64,000 nucleotides of DNA from Burkholderiales bacterium (GTDB lineage: Bacteria; Pseudomonadota; Gammaproteobacteria; Burkholderiales; Burkholderiaceae_C): contig JAGWTH010000021.1 of assembly GCA_028868995.1 (NCBI GenBank), positions 1-64,000 of the forward strand, read 5' to 3'. Shown here piece by piece: positions 17,646 through 32,253 of the stretch; position 1 is the stretch's first letter, and the number at the start of each line of letters is the position of its first letter. The notes beneath the pieces are model-generated. The model was not told where the DNA came from, made no database searches, and worked only from the letters and a program-made list of their open reading frames with translations. The position numbers were made by a program, and so were the translations under genes.

Positions 17646-19652
17646 ATGTCCCTCCTGTACCACCAGCTCGAGCTGCTCGCGCCGGCGCGCGATGCCGACA
17701 TCGGCATCGAGGCGGTCAACCATGGTGCCGACGCCGTCTACATCGGCGGGCCCGAATTCGGCGCGCGCGTGTCCGCCGGCAACCGGGTGCAGGACATCGA
17801 ACGCCTGGCAAGGCACGCGCACCGGTTCGGCAGCCGCATCTTCGTCACGCACAACACCATCCTGCGCGACGACGAGCTGGAGGCCGCACGCCAGATGGCC
17901 TGGGACGTGTACCACGCGGGCGCCGATGTGCTGATCATCCAGGACATGGGCCTGCTGGAGCTGGACCTGCCGCCCATCCAGCTGCATGCCAGCACCCAGA
18001 CGGACATCCGGACAGTGGAGAAGGCGAGGTTCCTTCAGGATGTCGGCTTCTCGCAGATGGTGCTGGCGCGGGAGCTGACCCTGGAGCAGATCCGCGAGAT
18101 CCATGACGCCCTGGACCCGGCGCGCTGCAAGGTGGAGTTCTTCATCCACGGCGCGCTGTGCGTGGCCTATTCCGGCCAGTGCTACATCAGCCACGCCCAC
18201 ACCGGCCGCAGCGCCAACCGCGGCGACTGCTCGCAGGCCTGCCGCCTGCCCTATCACGTCGTGGATGCGCAGGGCCGCTTCGTCGCCCACGACAAGCACG
18301 TGCTGTCCATGAAGGACAACAACCAGAGCGCCAACCTGGCCGCACTGGTGGACGCCGGCGTGCGCAGCTTCAAGATCGAGGGCCGCTACAAGGACATGGG
18401 CTACGTGAAGAACATCACCGCCCACTACCGCCGCCTGTTCGACGAACTGATCGAGTCCCGCGAGGGCTCGGACTTCCCGCTGGCGCGGGCCTCCAGCGGC
18501 CGCACCACCTTCACCTTCACGCCCGACCCGGACCAGAACTTCAACCGCGAGTTCACCGACTACTTCGTCAACGGCCGGCAGGAGGACATCGTCGCGATCG
18601 ACTCGCCCAAGAACCCGGGCCGCGAGATCGGCTGGATCACCCAGGTCGGGTCCGACTTCCTCGAGCTGGAACTCGACGACGCCCATGCGCTGCTGCACAA
18701 CGGCGATGGCCTGTGCTACTTCGACCTGCAGAAGGAGCTGGTGGGCGTGGCGATCAACCGCGCCGAACCCGGCGCGAAGCTGGGCGTTTGGCGCGTCTTC
18801 CCCAAGGACCCCGTCGCCGGCCTGAAGGACCTGCGCAAGGGCACCCGCATCAACCGCAACCGCGACATGGACTGGGTGCGCACGCTGGAGAAGAAGTCCA
18901 GCCAGCGCCGCATCGGCGTCTGGGCCGCGCTGGGCGAGACGGCGGACGGTTTCGTCCTGCGCCTGACCGACGAGGACGGCCATACCGGGGAAGCCTCCGC
19001 GGCCTGGGTCAAGGAGCCGGCCCGCGACGGCGACAAGGCGCTCGCCGCCCTGCGTGAACACCTGGGCCGCTTCGGCAATACCATCTTCACTCCGCTGGAG
19101 CTCCAGGTGGCGCTGTCGCGGCCCTGGTTCGTGCCGCCCTCGCTGGTCAACGCCCTGCGCCGCGATGCGGTCGCGGCCCTGGAAGGCGCCCGCGCCGCCG
19201 GCTACCGGCGCCCAGAACGTGGCCGGCCGGTGGAGCCGCCGGTGCCCTATCCGGAAGACACCCTCTCCTACCTCGCCAACGTCTTCAACCACAAGGCCCG
19301 CGACTTCTACGCGAAACATGGGGTGCAGGTGATCGCCCCGGCCTACGAGGCGCACGAGGAGGAAGGCGAGGTCAGCCTGATGATCACCAGGCACTGCGTG
19401 CGCTGGTCCATGAGCCTGTGCCCCAAGCAGGCCAAGGGCGTGGTGGGCGTCAAGGGCACGATCAAGGCGGAGCCGCTGCAGCTGGTCAACGGCAGCGAGC
19501 GGCTCACCCTGCGCTTCGACTGCAAGCCGTGCGAGATGCACGTGGTCGGCCGCATCAAGAAGTCGGTGCTGAACCAGCAGCGCCGCGAGGCCCAGGCGGT
19601 GCCGATGAAGTTCTACCGCACCCGGCCGCAGGGCCCTGCGGCGCAGGGCTGA
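17646..19652 (+). CDS. rlhA: 23S rRNA 5-hydroxycytidine C2501 synthase RlhA (U32 family, YdcP)
   Basis: 668-residue U32 'peptidase' family protein that, in E. coli, is needed for hydroxylation of C2501 in 23S rRNA. It follows E. coli YdcP closely over its length: LELLAPARDADI at the start, GADAVYIGGPEFGAR near 28, HASTQTDIRTVEKA near 118, and the Cys-rich core CVAYSGQCYISHAHTGRSA near 175 followed by GDCSQACRLP. The C-terminal DUF3656-type region holds CPKQAKG and a final CKPCEMHVVG. The clustered Cys residues fit an Fe-S centre. It is a single gene ended by a hairpin and convergent with the Bug gene. Confidence 0.9.
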   Translation: MSLLYHQLELLAPARDADIGIEAVNHGADAVYIGGPEFGARVSAGNRVQDIERLARHAHRFGSRIFVTHNTILRDDELEAARQMAWDVYHAGADVLIIQDMGLLELDLPPIQLHASTQTDIRTVEKARFLQDVGFSQMVLARELTLEQIREIHDALDPARCKVEFFIHGALCVAYSGQCYISHAHTGRSANRGDCSQACRLPYHVVDAQGRFVAHDKHVLSMKDNNQSANLAALVDAGVRSFKIEGRYKDMGYVKNITAHYRRLFDELIESREGSDFPLARASSGRTTFTFTPDPDQNFNREFTDYFVNGRQEDIVAIDSPKNPGREIGWITQVGSDFLELELDDAHALLHNGDGLCYFDLQKELVGVAINRAEPGAKLGVWRVFPKDPVAGLKDLRKGTRINRNRDMDWVRTLEKKSSQRRIGVWAALGETADGFVLRLTDEDGHTGEASAAWVKEPARDGDKALAALREHLGRFGNTIFTPLELQVALSRPWFVPPSLVNALRRDAVAALEGARAAGYRRPERGRPVEPPVPYPEDTLSYLANVFNHKARDFYAKHGVQVIAPAYEAHEEEGEVSLMITRHCVRWSMSLCPKQAKGVVGVKGTIKAEPLQLVNGSERLTLRFDCKPCEMHVVGRIKKSVLNQQRREAQAVPMKFYRTRPQGPAAQG

Positions 19653-19655
19653 ACC

Positions 19656-19680
19656 GCGCCCCCGCTCGCACCGGGGGCGC
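19656..19680. terminator. Hairpin between convergent rlhA and Bug-protein genes
   Basis: GCGCCCCCG and CGGGGGCGC form a perfect 9-bp stem with a seven-base loop, three bases after the rlhA stop and 11 before the stop of the opposing gene. No T tract, so termination efficiency is uncertain. Confidence 0.5.
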
Positions 19681-19691
19681 CGGACGCGGAC

Positions 19692-20684
19692 TCAGTCGAC
19701 CTTGATGCCGGCCCGCTGGATGATCGGGCCCCACTTGGCACGTTCGGCCTTCAGGAAAGCGGCGAACTGCTCCGGCGTGCCCGGGTCCGGCTCCATGTAC
19801 TGGGAACGCAGCTTGGCCACGATGGCCGGGTCGCGCATCGCCGCCACGTAGGCGGCGTTGAGCTTCTGGATCACCGGGGCGGGGGTGCCGGCCGGCGCGA
19901 CGATGCCGATCCAGGCGCTGCCGTCCAGCGCGATGCCGCTTTCGCGGAAAGTGGGCACGTCGGGCAGCTGCGGCAGGCGCTTGGCCGTGGACACCGCCAG
20001 CGCCTTCATCTTGCCGGCCTGCACCTGGGGCATCACCGCCAGCGGCGCCAGGCTCACCATGTGGGTGTCGCCCTGGATCACGCTCATCACCGCCGCCGGC
20101 GAGGAAGCGTAGGGCACCTGCACCACGTAGCTGTGGGTCAGCGCCTTGATGGCCTCCATGCTCAGCTGCGAGAGCGTGCCGACCCCGACCGAGGCGTAGT
20201 TGTACTTGCCGGGGTTCCTGCGCAGCAGGTCCATCAGCTCCTTCAGGTTGTTGACGCCCAGCGAGGAGCTGACCGCCAGCACGTTGCCCTGGTTCACCCC
20301 GAAGGTGATGGGGGCGAGGTCCTTGAAGGGGTCGTAGGGCAGGCTCTTGTAGATCAGCGTGTTGTTCACCAGCGGGCCGGTGATCGACACGCCGATGGTG
20401 TAGCCGTCCGGGGCGGCCTTGGCGACGAGGTTGGTGCCCAGGTTCCCGCCGGCGCCGGCATGGTTCTCCACCACGACGGGCTGGCCCAGGGTCTTGCTGG
20501 CCTGGTCGCTCACCAGCCGGGCGAACACGTCCGGCGTGGAGCCCGCGCCGAAAGGCACGATCATCTTGATCGGCCGCACGGGATAGGCGCCCTGCGCCTG
20601 GGCGGCCGTCCAGGGGGCGGCCAGCAGGGTCGCGGCGGAGGCTGCGGCGGCCAAAGTCTTCAGGAGCCGGCGTCGTTGCTTCAT
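19692..20684 (-). CDS. Bug-family tripartite tricarboxylate transporter substrate-binding protein
   Basis: 330-residue periplasmic binding protein of the TctC/Bug family, hugely expanded in Burkholderiales. The signal peptide begins MKQRRRLLKTLAAAAS, with twin-arginine-like residues ahead of a hydrophobic core, and cleavage is likely after AQA near residue 31. The mature part starts YPVRPIKMIVPFGAGS, the family hallmark, with the later GVGTLSQLSMEAIK. It binds a carboxylate. No TctA/TctB membrane genes are nearby, so it is an orphan. The ATG overlaps the stop of the chorismate mutase gene (ATGA) and is preceded by GGAAGAAAGAAGA. Confidence 0.9.
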   Translation of the reverse strand: MKQRRRLLKTLAAAASAATLLAAPWTAAQAQGAYPVRPIKMIVPFGAGSTPDVFARLVSDQASKTLGQPVVVENHAGAGGNLGTNLVAKAAPDGYTIGVSITGPLVNNTLIYKSLPYDPFKDLAPITFGVNQGNVLAVSSSLGVNNLKELMDLLRRNPGKYNYASVGVGTLSQLSMEAIKALTHSYVVQVPYASSPAAVMSVIQGDTHMVSLAPLAVMPQVQAGKMKALAVSTAKRLPQLPDVPTFRESGIALDGSAWIGIVAPAGTPAPVIQKLNAAYVAAMRDPAIVAKLRSQYMEPDPGTPEQFAAFLKAERAKWGPIIQRAGIKVD

Positions 20685-21103
20685 TCTTCTTTCTTCCTTC
20701 CAGGGTGAGTAGGACCTGCGATGCTCTCGGTCTGGCCGAAATAGCTTTGTTCGCATGCAATATACCCTGCCACCAGGGTCCGGTACGCGGCCTCGACCAC
20801 CCCGGTCAGGCCCTCGAACCCGCCGTTGAAACCCGGGTTGTGCCGCTCGGCGAGCGCCCGCACGCGGGCGAACACCTCGGCCTGGCGCGCCGGCGCGCTC
20901 ACCTGGAAGGCGTCGCGCTTGAAGCGCGCGGCGTCCTTGACGTACATGGCGCGTTCGGCCAGCAGCTTCACGACCGCCTCGTCGATGCGGTCGATCTCGC
21001 GGCGCAGGCCGGCGAGGTCCGGCGCGAGCGGACGGTAGTCCGGATCGCGGAAGCGGCGCACGGCGGCGCCCTGCGCGTCGGGTTCGCGGCCGCGGTCGTC
21101 CAT
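20681..21103 (-). CDS. Chorismate mutase type II (AroQ-like)
   Basis: 140-residue all-helical protein. LRREIDRIDEAVVKLLAERA (about residues 33-52) is the AroQ first helix, with Arg and Glu that bind chorismate, followed by YVKDAARFK carrying the conserved Lys, and a C-terminal helix VEAAYRTLVAGYIACEQ. It would convert chorismate to prephenate, or act as an isochorismate-pyruvate lyase-like enzyme. No secretion signal, so cytoplasmic. It starts eight bases after the purL stop and overlaps the Bug gene, forming an odd three-gene operon. The N-terminal 30 residues are poorly conserved and a later start is possible. Confidence 0.82.
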   Translation of the reverse strand: MDDRGREPDAQGAAVRRFRDPDYRPLAPDLAGLRREIDRIDEAVVKLLAERAMYVKDAARFKRDAFQVSAPARQAEVFARVRALAERHNPGFNGGFEGLTGVVEAAYRTLVAGYIACEQSYFGQTESIAGPTHPGRKKEE

Positions 21104-21110
21104 CGCGCCG

Positions 21111-24100
21111 TCAGCCCACCCAGCGGCGGGCGTTGTGCCAGAGTTGCATCCAGGGGCTGAACGCGGACGGATCGCCCGGGGTCCACGACATCTGGATGTT
21201 GCGGAACACCCGCTCCGGGTGCGGCATCAGCGCCGTGAAGCGGCCGTCGGCCGTGGTCACCGCGGTCAGGCCGCCGGCGCCGCCGTTCGGGTTGAACGGG
21301 TAGCGTTCGGTGGGCCGGCCGTGGTTGTCGACGAAGCGCATGGCGGCGATCACCTTCGCGGCGTCCCCGCGGTGCGCGAAGTTCGGATAGCCCTCACCGT
21401 GCGCCACCGCGATCGGCAGGCGGGCGCCGGCCATGCCGCGGAAGAACAGGCTGGGCGAGTCCAGCACCTCCACCATCGCCAGGCGGGCCTCGAAGCGCTC
21501 GCTGCGGTTGGTGGTGAAGCGCGGCCAGGCCCCGGCGCCCGGGATGATGTCGGCCAGCTCGGCGAACATCTGGCAGCCGTTGCACACGCCCAGGCCGAAG
21601 GTGTCGCCGCGGGCGAAGAAGTCCCGGAACTGGGCGGCCAGCTCCGGGTGGAAGGTGATGCTGCGGGCCCAGCCGATGCCGGCGCCCAGCGTGTCGCCAT
21701 AGCTGAAGCCGCCGCAGGCCACCACGCCGCGGAAGGACGTCAGGTCGTGCCGGCCGGACTGCAGGTCCGTCATGTGCACGTCGACCGCCTCGAAGCCCGC
21801 CTCGGTGAAGGCGTAGGCCATTTCCACGTGCGAGTTGACACCCTGCTCGCGCAGGATCGCCACGCTCGGGCGGGACAGGTTCAGCCCCGGGGCCGCGACC
21901 TGGAAGCCCGCCGGCAGGTGCACGTGCAGGCCGGGGTCGGCGGGGTCGCCGGCGGCGGCGTGCTCGCTGTCGGCGCAGGCCGGGTTGTCGCGCTGCTGGC
22001 AGATCTTCCAGCTCACGCTGTCCCAGACCTGCTGCAGGTCGGCGATCTTCGCGGAGAAGACCGCCCTGGTGTCGCGCCAGACCTGCACCTCGCCCTTGCC
22101 GACGTCGATCGCGGAAGCCGCGGGACGGGTCGTGCCCACGAAGTGGCTGTGCTTGGCCAGGCCATGGGCGCGCAGCACCTGCATCACGTCATTGCGCTCG
22201 GCGCTGCGCACCTGCAGCAGCACGCCCGGCTCCTCGCTGAACAGCGAGCGCAGCGTCAGGTCTTCCCGGCGCGCGCTCACCTGCGACGCCCAGTTCTTGG
22301 CATCGCCGTATTCGGCGCGGCTGTCGGCGATGCCGTCGCCCTCGGTGACCAGCAGGTCCACGTTGAGCGCCACGCCCACCTGGCCGGCGAAGGCCATCTC
22401 GCAGGCGGCGGCGAACAGGCCGCCGTCGCTGCGGTCGTGGTAGGCCAGGATGCGGCCCTGGCCGCGCAGCTCGTTGACCGCGGCGACCAGCCGCACCAGG
22501 TCCTGGGGATCGTCCAGGTCCGGCACCTCGCCGCCCGGCTGCTGCAGCGCCTGCGCCAGGATGCTGCCGCCCATGCGGTTGCGGCCGCGGCCCAGGTCGA
22601 CCAGCACCAGCGTGGTGTCTGCCTTCGCCTCCAGCTGCGGGGTCAGCGTGCCGCGCACGTCCGGCAGGCTGGCGAAGGCGCTCACGATCAGGCTGACCGG
22701 CGAGGTGACCTTCTTCAGCGCGCCGCCTTCGCTCCATTGGGTGCGCATGGACAGGCTGTCCTTGCCCACCGGGATGGACACGCCCAGCTGCGGGCACAGT
22801 TCCATGCCGACGGCACGCACCGTGTCGTACAGCGCGGCGTCCTCGCCCGGCTCGCCGCAGGCGGCCATCCAGTTGGCCGACAGCTTCACGCGCGACAGCT
22901 CGATGGGTGCGGCCAGCAGGTTGGTGATGGCCTCGGCCACGGCCATGCGGCCGGAAGCCGGCGCGTCGATCGCCGCCAGCGGCGTGCGCTCGCCCATGCT
23001 CATGGCCTCGCCGGCGAAGCCGCGATAGTCGGCCAGGGTCACGGCGCAGTCGGCCACCGGCACCTGCCAGGGGCCCACCATCTGGTCGCGGTGCGTGAGG
23101 CCGCCCACGGTGCGGTCGCCGATGGTGACCAGGAAGCGCTTGGAGGCGACGGTCGGGTGGCTCAGCACCCGGATCGCGGCGTCCTGCAGGGCGACACCGG
23201 TCAGGTCCAGCGGCGGCGCCGTGCGCGCCATGCGCTGCACGTCGCGGTGCATCTTGGGCGTCTTGCCCAGGAGCACGTCCATGGGCATGTCCACGGGCGT
23301 GTCCGCCCCCTCGTCGGCCACCACCAGCTCCCGCGCGTCGGTGGCCACGCCCACCACCGCGAAGGGACAGCGCTCGCGCTCGCAGAAGGCGCGAAACTGG
23401 TCCAGCGACTCCGGCGCGATCGCCAGGACGTAGCGCTCCTGGCTCTCGTTGCTCCAGATCTCCTTGGGCGCCAGCCCGGTCTCTTCCAGCGGCACCTGGC
23501 GCAGGTCGAAGCGGGCGCCGCGGCCGGCGTCGTTGGTGAGCTCGGGGAAGGCGTTGGACAGGCCGCCGGCACCCACGTCGTGGATCGCCAGGACCGGGTT
23601 GGCCGCGCCCAGCGCCCAGCACCGGTTGATGACCTCCTGGGCCCGGCGCTGGATCTCGGGGTTGCCGCGCTGCACGGAATCGAAATCGAGCTCGGCGACG
23701 TTGGTGCCCGTGGCCATCGACGAGGCGGCGCCGCCGCCCATGCCGATGCGCATGCCCGGGCCGCCCAGCTGCACCAGCAGGGTGCCGGCCGGGAACGGGA
23801 TCTTGTGCGTGAGGCCGGCATCGATGAAGCCGACGCCGCCGGCGATCATGATGGGCTTGTGGTAGCCGCGGGCCACACCGGCCACTTCCTGTTCGTACTC
23901 GCGGAAGTAGCCCAGCAGGTTGGGCCGGCCGAATTCGTTGTTGAAGGCGGCGCCGCCCAGCGGGCCCTCGGTCATGATCTGCAGGGGGCTCGCGATGTGT
24001 TCCGGCTTGCCGAACGTGCCGTCCCACAGCTTCGAGACCGTGAAACCGGTCAGGCCGGCCTTGGGCCGGGCGCCGCGGCCGGTGGCGCCCTCGTCGCGGA

Positions 24101-25070
24101 TCTCGCCGCCGGCGCCGGTGGAAGCGCCCGGGAACGGCGAGATGGCCGTCGGGTGGTTGTGCGTCTCCACCTTCATCAGCACGTGGTGGGTGGCGGCGGA
24201 CTTGCCGTAGACCCCGCCCTCGCCCGGCAGGAAGCGCTCGACGGCATGTCCTTCCATCACCGCGGCGTTGTCCGCGTAGGCGACGATGGTGTGTTCCGGG
24301 TGCGCCTGGTGCGTGTTGCGGATCATGCCGAACAGGCTGCGGTCCTGCGGCTGGCCGTCGATGGTGAAGGCGGCGTTGAAGATCTTGTGCCGGCAGTGCT
24401 CGCTGTTCGCCTGGGCGAACATCATCAGCTCGACGTCCGTCGGGTTGCGGCCCAGCCCCGTGAAGGCCTGCACCAGGTAGTCGATCTCGTCGTCGGCCAG
24501 GGCCAGGCCGAAGCGGCGGTTGGCCTCCTCCAGCGCCGCGCGGCCGCCGGCCAGCACGTCGACGTGCTCCATGGGCTGGGGCTGCAGCTCGGTGAACAGC
24601 CGCCGGGCTTCCGCCAGGCTGGCCACCACGCTCTCGGTCATGCGGTCGTGCAGCAGGGCCGCCACGGCGCCCAGCTGCGCCGGCTCCAGGCTCGCCTTGC
24701 CGGCCAGCCAGCCGGAAGCCATCTGCAGGCGGTATTCGACGGCCCGCTCGATCCGGCGCACGGCCAGGCCGCAGTTGTGGGCGATGTCGGTGGCCTTGGA
24801 GGCCCAGGGCGAGACCGTGCCGAAGCGCGGCGTCACCACCAGCAGGGGCCCCTCGGCGGCGCCGGCGTAGGGCTCGCCGTAGGTCAGCAGGGCCGCCAGC
24901 TGCTCGCGCTCGGCGCCGGCCAGCGGATGGTCGCTCGCCACCAGGTGCACGAAACGGGCCGCCACGCCGGCGATCTTCGGGTGCACCGCTTGCAGGCGCG
25001 GCAGGAGTTGCTGGATCCGGAAGCCGCTGAGGGCCTGGCCGCCCTCGAACTCGGTGATGTGCAGGGACAC
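21111..25070 (-). CDS. purL: Phosphoribosylformylglycinamidine synthase PurL
   Basis: Large-form FGAM synthase of de novo purine synthesis. It converts FGAR, glutamine and ATP to FGAM. 1319 residues from the GTG at 25070 ([11 protein letters not shown]), the usual length. The linker and two AIRS-like synthase halves are followed by a C-terminal class I glutaminase domain with nucleophile Cys in GVCNGCQM. An upstream in-frame extension to 25154 is unlike family members. It is divergent from map. The last 8 bases lead straight into the chorismate mutase gene. Confidence 0.96.
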   Translation of the reverse strand: MSLHITEFEGGQALSGFRIQQLLPRLQAVHPKIAGVAARFVHLVASDHPLAGAEREQLAALLTYGEPYAGAAEGPLLVVTPRFGTVSPWASKATDIAHNCGLAVRRIERAVEYRLQMASGWLAGKASLEPAQLGAVAALLHDRMTESVVASLAEARRLFTELQPQPMEHVDVLAGGRAALEEANRRFGLALADDEIDYLVQAFTGLGRNPTDVELMMFAQANSEHCRHKIFNAAFTIDGQPQDRSLFGMIRNTHQAHPEHTIVAYADNAAVMEGHAVERFLPGEGGVYGKSAATHHVLMKVETHNHPTAISPFPGASTGAGGEIRDEGATGRGARPKAGLTGFTVSKLWDGTFGKPEHIASPLQIMTEGPLGGAAFNNEFGRPNLLGYFREYEQEVAGVARGYHKPIMIAGGVGFIDAGLTHKIPFPAGTLLVQLGGPGMRIGMGGGAASSMATGTNVAELDFDSVQRGNPEIQRRAQEVINRCWALGAANPVLAIHDVGAGGLSNAFPELTNDAGRGARFDLRQVPLEETGLAPKEIWSNESQERYVLAIAPESLDQFRAFCERERCPFAVVGVATDARELVVADEGADTPVDMPMDVLLGKTPKMHRDVQRMARTAPPLDLTGVALQDAAIRVLSHPTVASKRFLVTIGDRTVGGLTHRDQMVGPWQVPVADCAVTLADYRGFAGEAMSMGERTPLAAIDAPASGRMAVAEAITNLLAAPIELSRVKLSANWMAACGEPGEDAALYDTVRAVGMELCPQLGVSIPVGKDSLSMRTQWSEGGALKKVTSPVSLIVSAFASLPDVRGTLTPQLEAKADTTLVLVDLGRGRNRMGGSILAQALQQPGGEVPDLDDPQDLVRLVAAVNELRGQGRILAYHDRSDGGLFAAACEMAFAGQVGVALNVDLLVTEGDGIADSRAEYGDAKNWASQVSARREDLTLRSLFSEEPGVLLQVRSAERNDVMQVLRAHGLAKHSHFVGTTRPAASAIDVGKGEVQVWRDTRAVFSAKIADLQQVWDSVSWKICQQRDNPACADSEHAAAGDPADPGLHVHLPAGFQVAAPGLNLSRPSVAILREQGVNSHVEMAYAFTEAGFEAVDVHMTDLQSGRHDLTSFRGVVACGGFSYGDTLGAGIGWARSITFHPELAAQFRDFFARGDTFGLGVCNGCQMFAELADIIPGAGAWPRFTTNRSERFEARLAMVEVLDSPSLFFRGMAGARLPIAVAHGEGYPNFAHRGDAAKVIAAMRFVDNHGRPTERYPFNPNGGAGGLTAVTTADGRFTALMPHPERVFRNIQMSWTPGDPSAFSPWMQLWHNARRWVG

Positions 25071-25161
25071 TGTCTGAAACCTGTGTGGGAGGGGACGCCC
25101 CGGCCGCTGACTGGGGCGGGAGCAACCCGGCATTCTACCTGCGGGGGATTGCACCCGATGG

Positions 25162-25167
25162 GATAAT
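25162..25167 (+). promoter_or_regulatory. -10 element of map, near-leaderless
   Basis: GATAAT lies seven bases before the map ATG at 25175. Initiation six to eight bases downstream would place the mRNA 5' end at or next to the ATG. No clear -35. Confidence 0.45.
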
Positions 25168-25174
25168 CGGCCGC

Positions 25175-25978
25175 ATGGGCATCACCATCAAAGACGAACA
25201 AGGCATCCAGGGGATGCGCACGGCCTGCCGGCTGGCCGCCGAGGTCCTGGACCACCTCACGCCCTTCATCAAGCCCGGCCTCACCACCCGCGAGATCGAC
25301 CGCATCGCGGCCGACTACATGAAGCAGCAGGGCACCCTCTCCGCCACCCTGGGCTACCAGCCCGCGGGCTACCCGCCCTACCCGGCGTCGCTGTGCACCT
25401 CGGTCAACAACGTGGTGTGCCACGGCATCCCCAACGACAAGCCGCTGAAGAAGGGCGACATCGTCAACGTGGACGTCACCGTCATCAAGGACGGCTGGTA
25501 CGGCGACACCAGCCGCATGTTCGTGGTCGGCGAGGCCTCGATCGCGGCGAAGCGCCTGGTCCAGATCACCTATGACGCCATGTGGCACGGCATCACCCAG
25601 GTCAAGCCGGGCGTGCGCCTGGGCGACATCGGCTGGGCGATCCAGAAATTCGCCGAGAGCAACGGCTTCTCGGTCGTGCGCGAGTTTTGCGGCCACGGCA
25701 TCGGCCGCAACTTCCACGAGGAACCGCAGGTCCTGCACTACGGCAAGCCCGGCACCCTGGAGGAGCTGGTGCCGGGCATGACCTTCACCATCGAGCCCAT
25801 GATCAACGCCGGCCGCCGCGACGTGAAGGAATTCGGCAACGACGGCTGGACCATCGTCACCAAGGACCATTCCCTGTCGGCGCAGTGGGAGCACACCGTG
25901 CTGGTCACGCCCACGGGCTACGAGGTCCTGACCCTGTCGGCCGGCAGCCCGCCGCCGCCGGCCTTCGTCGAGGAATGA
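25175..25978 (+). CDS. map: Methionine aminopeptidase type I
   Basis: Removes the N-terminal Met from nascent proteins after deformylation. 267 residues, type Ia. Dinuclear metal ligands are visible: two Asp in [16 protein letters not shown] (about 96-111), His in [10 protein letters not shown] (about 171), Glu in TIEPMIN (about 204) and Glu in EHTVLV (about 238). The ATG at 25175 is chosen over upstream in-frame codons because it starts the family N-terminus. Overlaps glnD (ATGA). Confidence 0.96.
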   Translation: MGITIKDEQGIQGMRTACRLAAEVLDHLTPFIKPGLTTREIDRIAADYMKQQGTLSATLGYQPAGYPPYPASLCTSVNNVVCHGIPNDKPLKKGDIVNVDVTVIKDGWYGDTSRMFVVGEASIAAKRLVQITYDAMWHGITQVKPGVRLGDIGWAIQKFAESNGFSVVREFCGHGIGRNFHEEPQVLHYGKPGTLEELVPGMTFTIEPMINAGRRDVKEFGNDGWTIVTKDHSLSAQWEHTVLVTPTGYEVLTLSAGSPPPPAFVEE

Positions 25979-28593
25979 GCGCCGTCCCGCAGCCCGAAGC
26001 CGGGACGGTCACGTCCCGCATCCGCGACGCCTACCGGGCGCGCAAGGGGGAGCTGCTGGCCTCCCTGCCCGGGGACGGCGGCTCCAGCCGCGGCATCCGG
26101 GGCCTGCTGCAAGGCCTGGCCCAGGCCGCCGACGAGGCCCTGGTGGCGCTCTGGGAGGCCGCGGGCATGCCGGAAGGCGTGGCCCTGGTGGCCGTCGGCG
26201 GCTTCGGCCGCGGCGAGCTCTTCCCCCACTCGGACGTCGACGTGCTGCTGCTGATGCCCGACGGCTCGTCGCCGGACCACGACGCGAGCCTGCAGCGCCG
26301 CATCGAGGGCTTCATCGGCAGCTGCTGGGACGCCGGGCTGGAGATCGGCTCCAGCGTGCGCACCGTCGCCGAATGCGCGGCCCAGGCGGCCGGCGACGTG
26401 ACGGTGCAGACCTCCCTGCTGGAGTCGCGCCTGCTCACCGGCTCGCGCAAGCTGTTCACCGCCTTCCAGCAGCACTTCCGCGCCCAGCTCGACCCGCGCG
26501 CCTTCTTCACGGCCAAGGTCCTGGAGCTGCGCCAGCGGCACACCAAGTTCGAGAACACGCCCTACGCGCTGGAGCCCAACTGCAAGGAATCGCCGGGCGG
26601 CCTGCGCGACCTGCAGGTCGTGCTGTGGGTGGCCAACGCCGCCGGCTTCGGCAGGAGCTGGGACGCCCTGGCCCGCTGCGGCCTGGCCACCCCCTTCGAG
26701 GCGCAGCAGATCAGGCGCAACGAGGCGCTGCTGTCGGCCATCCGCGCGCGCCTGCACGTGGTGGCCGGCCGGCGCGAGGACCGGCTGGTGTTCGACCTGC
26801 AGAACGCGGTGGCGGAGTCCTTCGGCCTGCGGCCCGTGCTGCGCGCCGACGGCCGCGTCGTCGCGCGCGCCGGCGAACTGCTGATGAAGCGCTACTACTG
26901 GGCGGCCAAGGCGGTCACCCAGCTCAACCAGATCCTGCTGCTGAACATCGAGGAACGGCTGAACCCGGCCGCGGCCGAGGCGCGCCCCATCAACGAGCGC
27001 TTCCTGGAGAAGGCCGGGATGATCGAGGTCGCGAGCGACGACCTGTACCTGAAGGACCCGCGGGCCATCCTCGAGACCTTCCTGCTGTACCAGAGCACGC
27101 CCGGCATCACCGGGCTGTCGGCCCGCACCCTGCGCGCGCTTTACCACGCGCGCAAGGTGATGGACGCGAAGTTCCGCAACGACCCGCAGAACCACGCCAC
27201 CTTCCGCGCGATCCTGATGCAGCCGCGCGGCATCACGCACGCGGTGCGGCTGATGAACCAGACTTCGGTGCTGGGACGCTACCTGTGGGTGTTCCGGCGC
27301 ATCGTCGGCCAGATGCAGCACGACCTGTTCCACGTCTACACGGTGGACCAGCACATCCTGATGGTGCTGCGCAACGTGCGCCGCTTCTTCATCGCCGAGC
27401 ACGCGCACGAGTACCCGTTCTGCTCGCAGCTCGCGGCCGGCTGGGACAAGCCCTGGATCCTGTACACGGCCGCCCTGTTCCACGACATCGCCAAGGGCCG
27501 CGGCGGCGACCATTCCGAGCTGGGCGCCCACGAGGTGCGGCGGTTCTGCCGCCAGCACGGGATCCCGGCCGACGACGCCCGGCTGGTCGAGTTCCTGGTG
27601 CGCGAACACCTGCTCATGAGCCGGGTCGCGCAGAAGGAGGACCTGGGCGATCCCGCCGTGATCCGCGACTTCGCGCGCCGCGTGGGCGACGAGCGTCGCC
27701 TCACGGCGCTGTACCTGCTGACGGTGGCCGACATCCGCGGCACCAGCCCGAAGGTCTGGAATGCCTGGAAGGGCAAGCTGCTGGAGGACCTGTACCGCTA
27801 CGCCGCGCGGGCCCTGGGCGGCAGCGCCCCCGACCCGAAGGCCGAGATCGAGGCGCGCAAGCGCGAGGCCCTGGTGCAGCTGCAGCTGTTCGCGCTGCCC
27901 TTCGAGGCGCACAAGAAGCTGTGGGACACGCTGGACGTGGGCTACTTCATGCGACACGACGCCGGCGACATCGCCTGGCACACGCGCCACGTCTCGCGCC
28001 ACGTGGGCACGGCCAAGGTGATCGTGCGCGCGCGCATCTCGCCCGTGGGCGAGGGCCTGCAGGTGCTGGTGTACGCGAAGGACCAGCCCGACCTGTTCGC
28101 GCGCATCTGCGGCTACTTCGACCAGGCGGGCTTCAGCATCCTGGACGCCAAGATCCACACCGCCACCAACGGCTACGCCCTGGACACCTTCCAGGTGGTG
28201 ACGGCCATGATGCCGGACCACTACCGGGAGCTGTGCAGCATGGTGGAGTCCGAGCTGGCCGCCACCATCGGCGCCGCGGGCCCGCTGCCGCCGCCCAGCC
28301 GCGGCCGCCTGTCGCGCCGGGTGAAGAGCTTCCCCATCCCGCCGCGCGTGGACCTGCGGCCCGACGAGCGCGCGCAGCACTGGCTGCTGTCGATCACGGC
28401 CAACGACCGGGTCGGCCTGCTCTACTCCATCGCCCGCGTGCTGGCACGGCACAAGCTGAACCTGCAGCTAGCCAAGGTGAGCACGCTCGGCGAGCGGGTC
28501 GAGGACACCTTCCTGGTCGACGGCGCGGAGCTGCAGCAGAACCGCCTGCAGCTGGAGATCGAGACCGAGCTGCTGGAAGCGATCGCGGCCTGA
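25975..28593 (+). CDS. glnD: Bifunctional PII uridylyltransferase / uridylyl-removing enzyme GlnD
   Basis: Senses glutamine and modifies PII proteins, controlling nitrogen assimilation. 872 residues. The nucleotidyltransferase domain has [19 protein letters not shown] (about 74-92). An HD hydrolase domain has [18 protein letters not shown] near 500. Two C-terminal ACT domains begin [13 protein letters not shown] and [13 protein letters not shown]. The ATG overlaps the map stop by four bases, so the two are co-translated. It is convergent with def; the 30-base gap has no terminator. Confidence 0.96.
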   Translation: MSAVPQPEAGTVTSRIRDAYRARKGELLASLPGDGGSSRGIRGLLQGLAQAADEALVALWEAAGMPEGVALVAVGGFGRGELFPHSDVDVLLLMPDGSSPDHDASLQRRIEGFIGSCWDAGLEIGSSVRTVAECAAQAAGDVTVQTSLLESRLLTGSRKLFTAFQQHFRAQLDPRAFFTAKVLELRQRHTKFENTPYALEPNCKESPGGLRDLQVVLWVANAAGFGRSWDALARCGLATPFEAQQIRRNEALLSAIRARLHVVAGRREDRLVFDLQNAVAESFGLRPVLRADGRVVARAGELLMKRYYWAAKAVTQLNQILLLNIEERLNPAAAEARPINERFLEKAGMIEVASDDLYLKDPRAILETFLLYQSTPGITGLSARTLRALYHARKVMDAKFRNDPQNHATFRAILMQPRGITHAVRLMNQTSVLGRYLWVFRRIVGQMQHDLFHVYTVDQHILMVLRNVRRFFIAEHAHEYPFCSQLAAGWDKPWILYTAALFHDIAKGRGGDHSELGAHEVRRFCRQHGIPADDARLVEFLVREHLLMSRVAQKEDLGDPAVIRDFARRVGDERRLTALYLLTVADIRGTSPKVWNAWKGKLLEDLYRYAARALGGSAPDPKAEIEARKREALVQLQLFALPFEAHKKLWDTLDVGYFMRHDAGDIAWHTRHVSRHVGTAKVIVRARISPVGEGLQVLVYAKDQPDLFARICGYFDQAGFSILDAKIHTATNGYALDTFQVVTAMMPDHYRELCSMVESELAATIGAAGPLPPPSRGRLSRRVKSFPIPPRVDLRPDERAQHWLLSITANDRVGLLYSIARVLARHKLNLQLAKVSTLGERVEDTFLVDGAELQQNRLQLEIETELLEAIAA

Positions 28594-28623
28594 GCGCAGC
28601 CGGCGTGCGGCCGGGGGTCCGCC

Positions 28624-32249
<3,626 letters not shown>

Positions 32250-32253
32250 CGGC

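Noticed and set aside
21135-25166. Long plus-strand frame opposite purL
   Set aside because: Antisense shadow of purL; composition and lack of motifs show it is not a gene.
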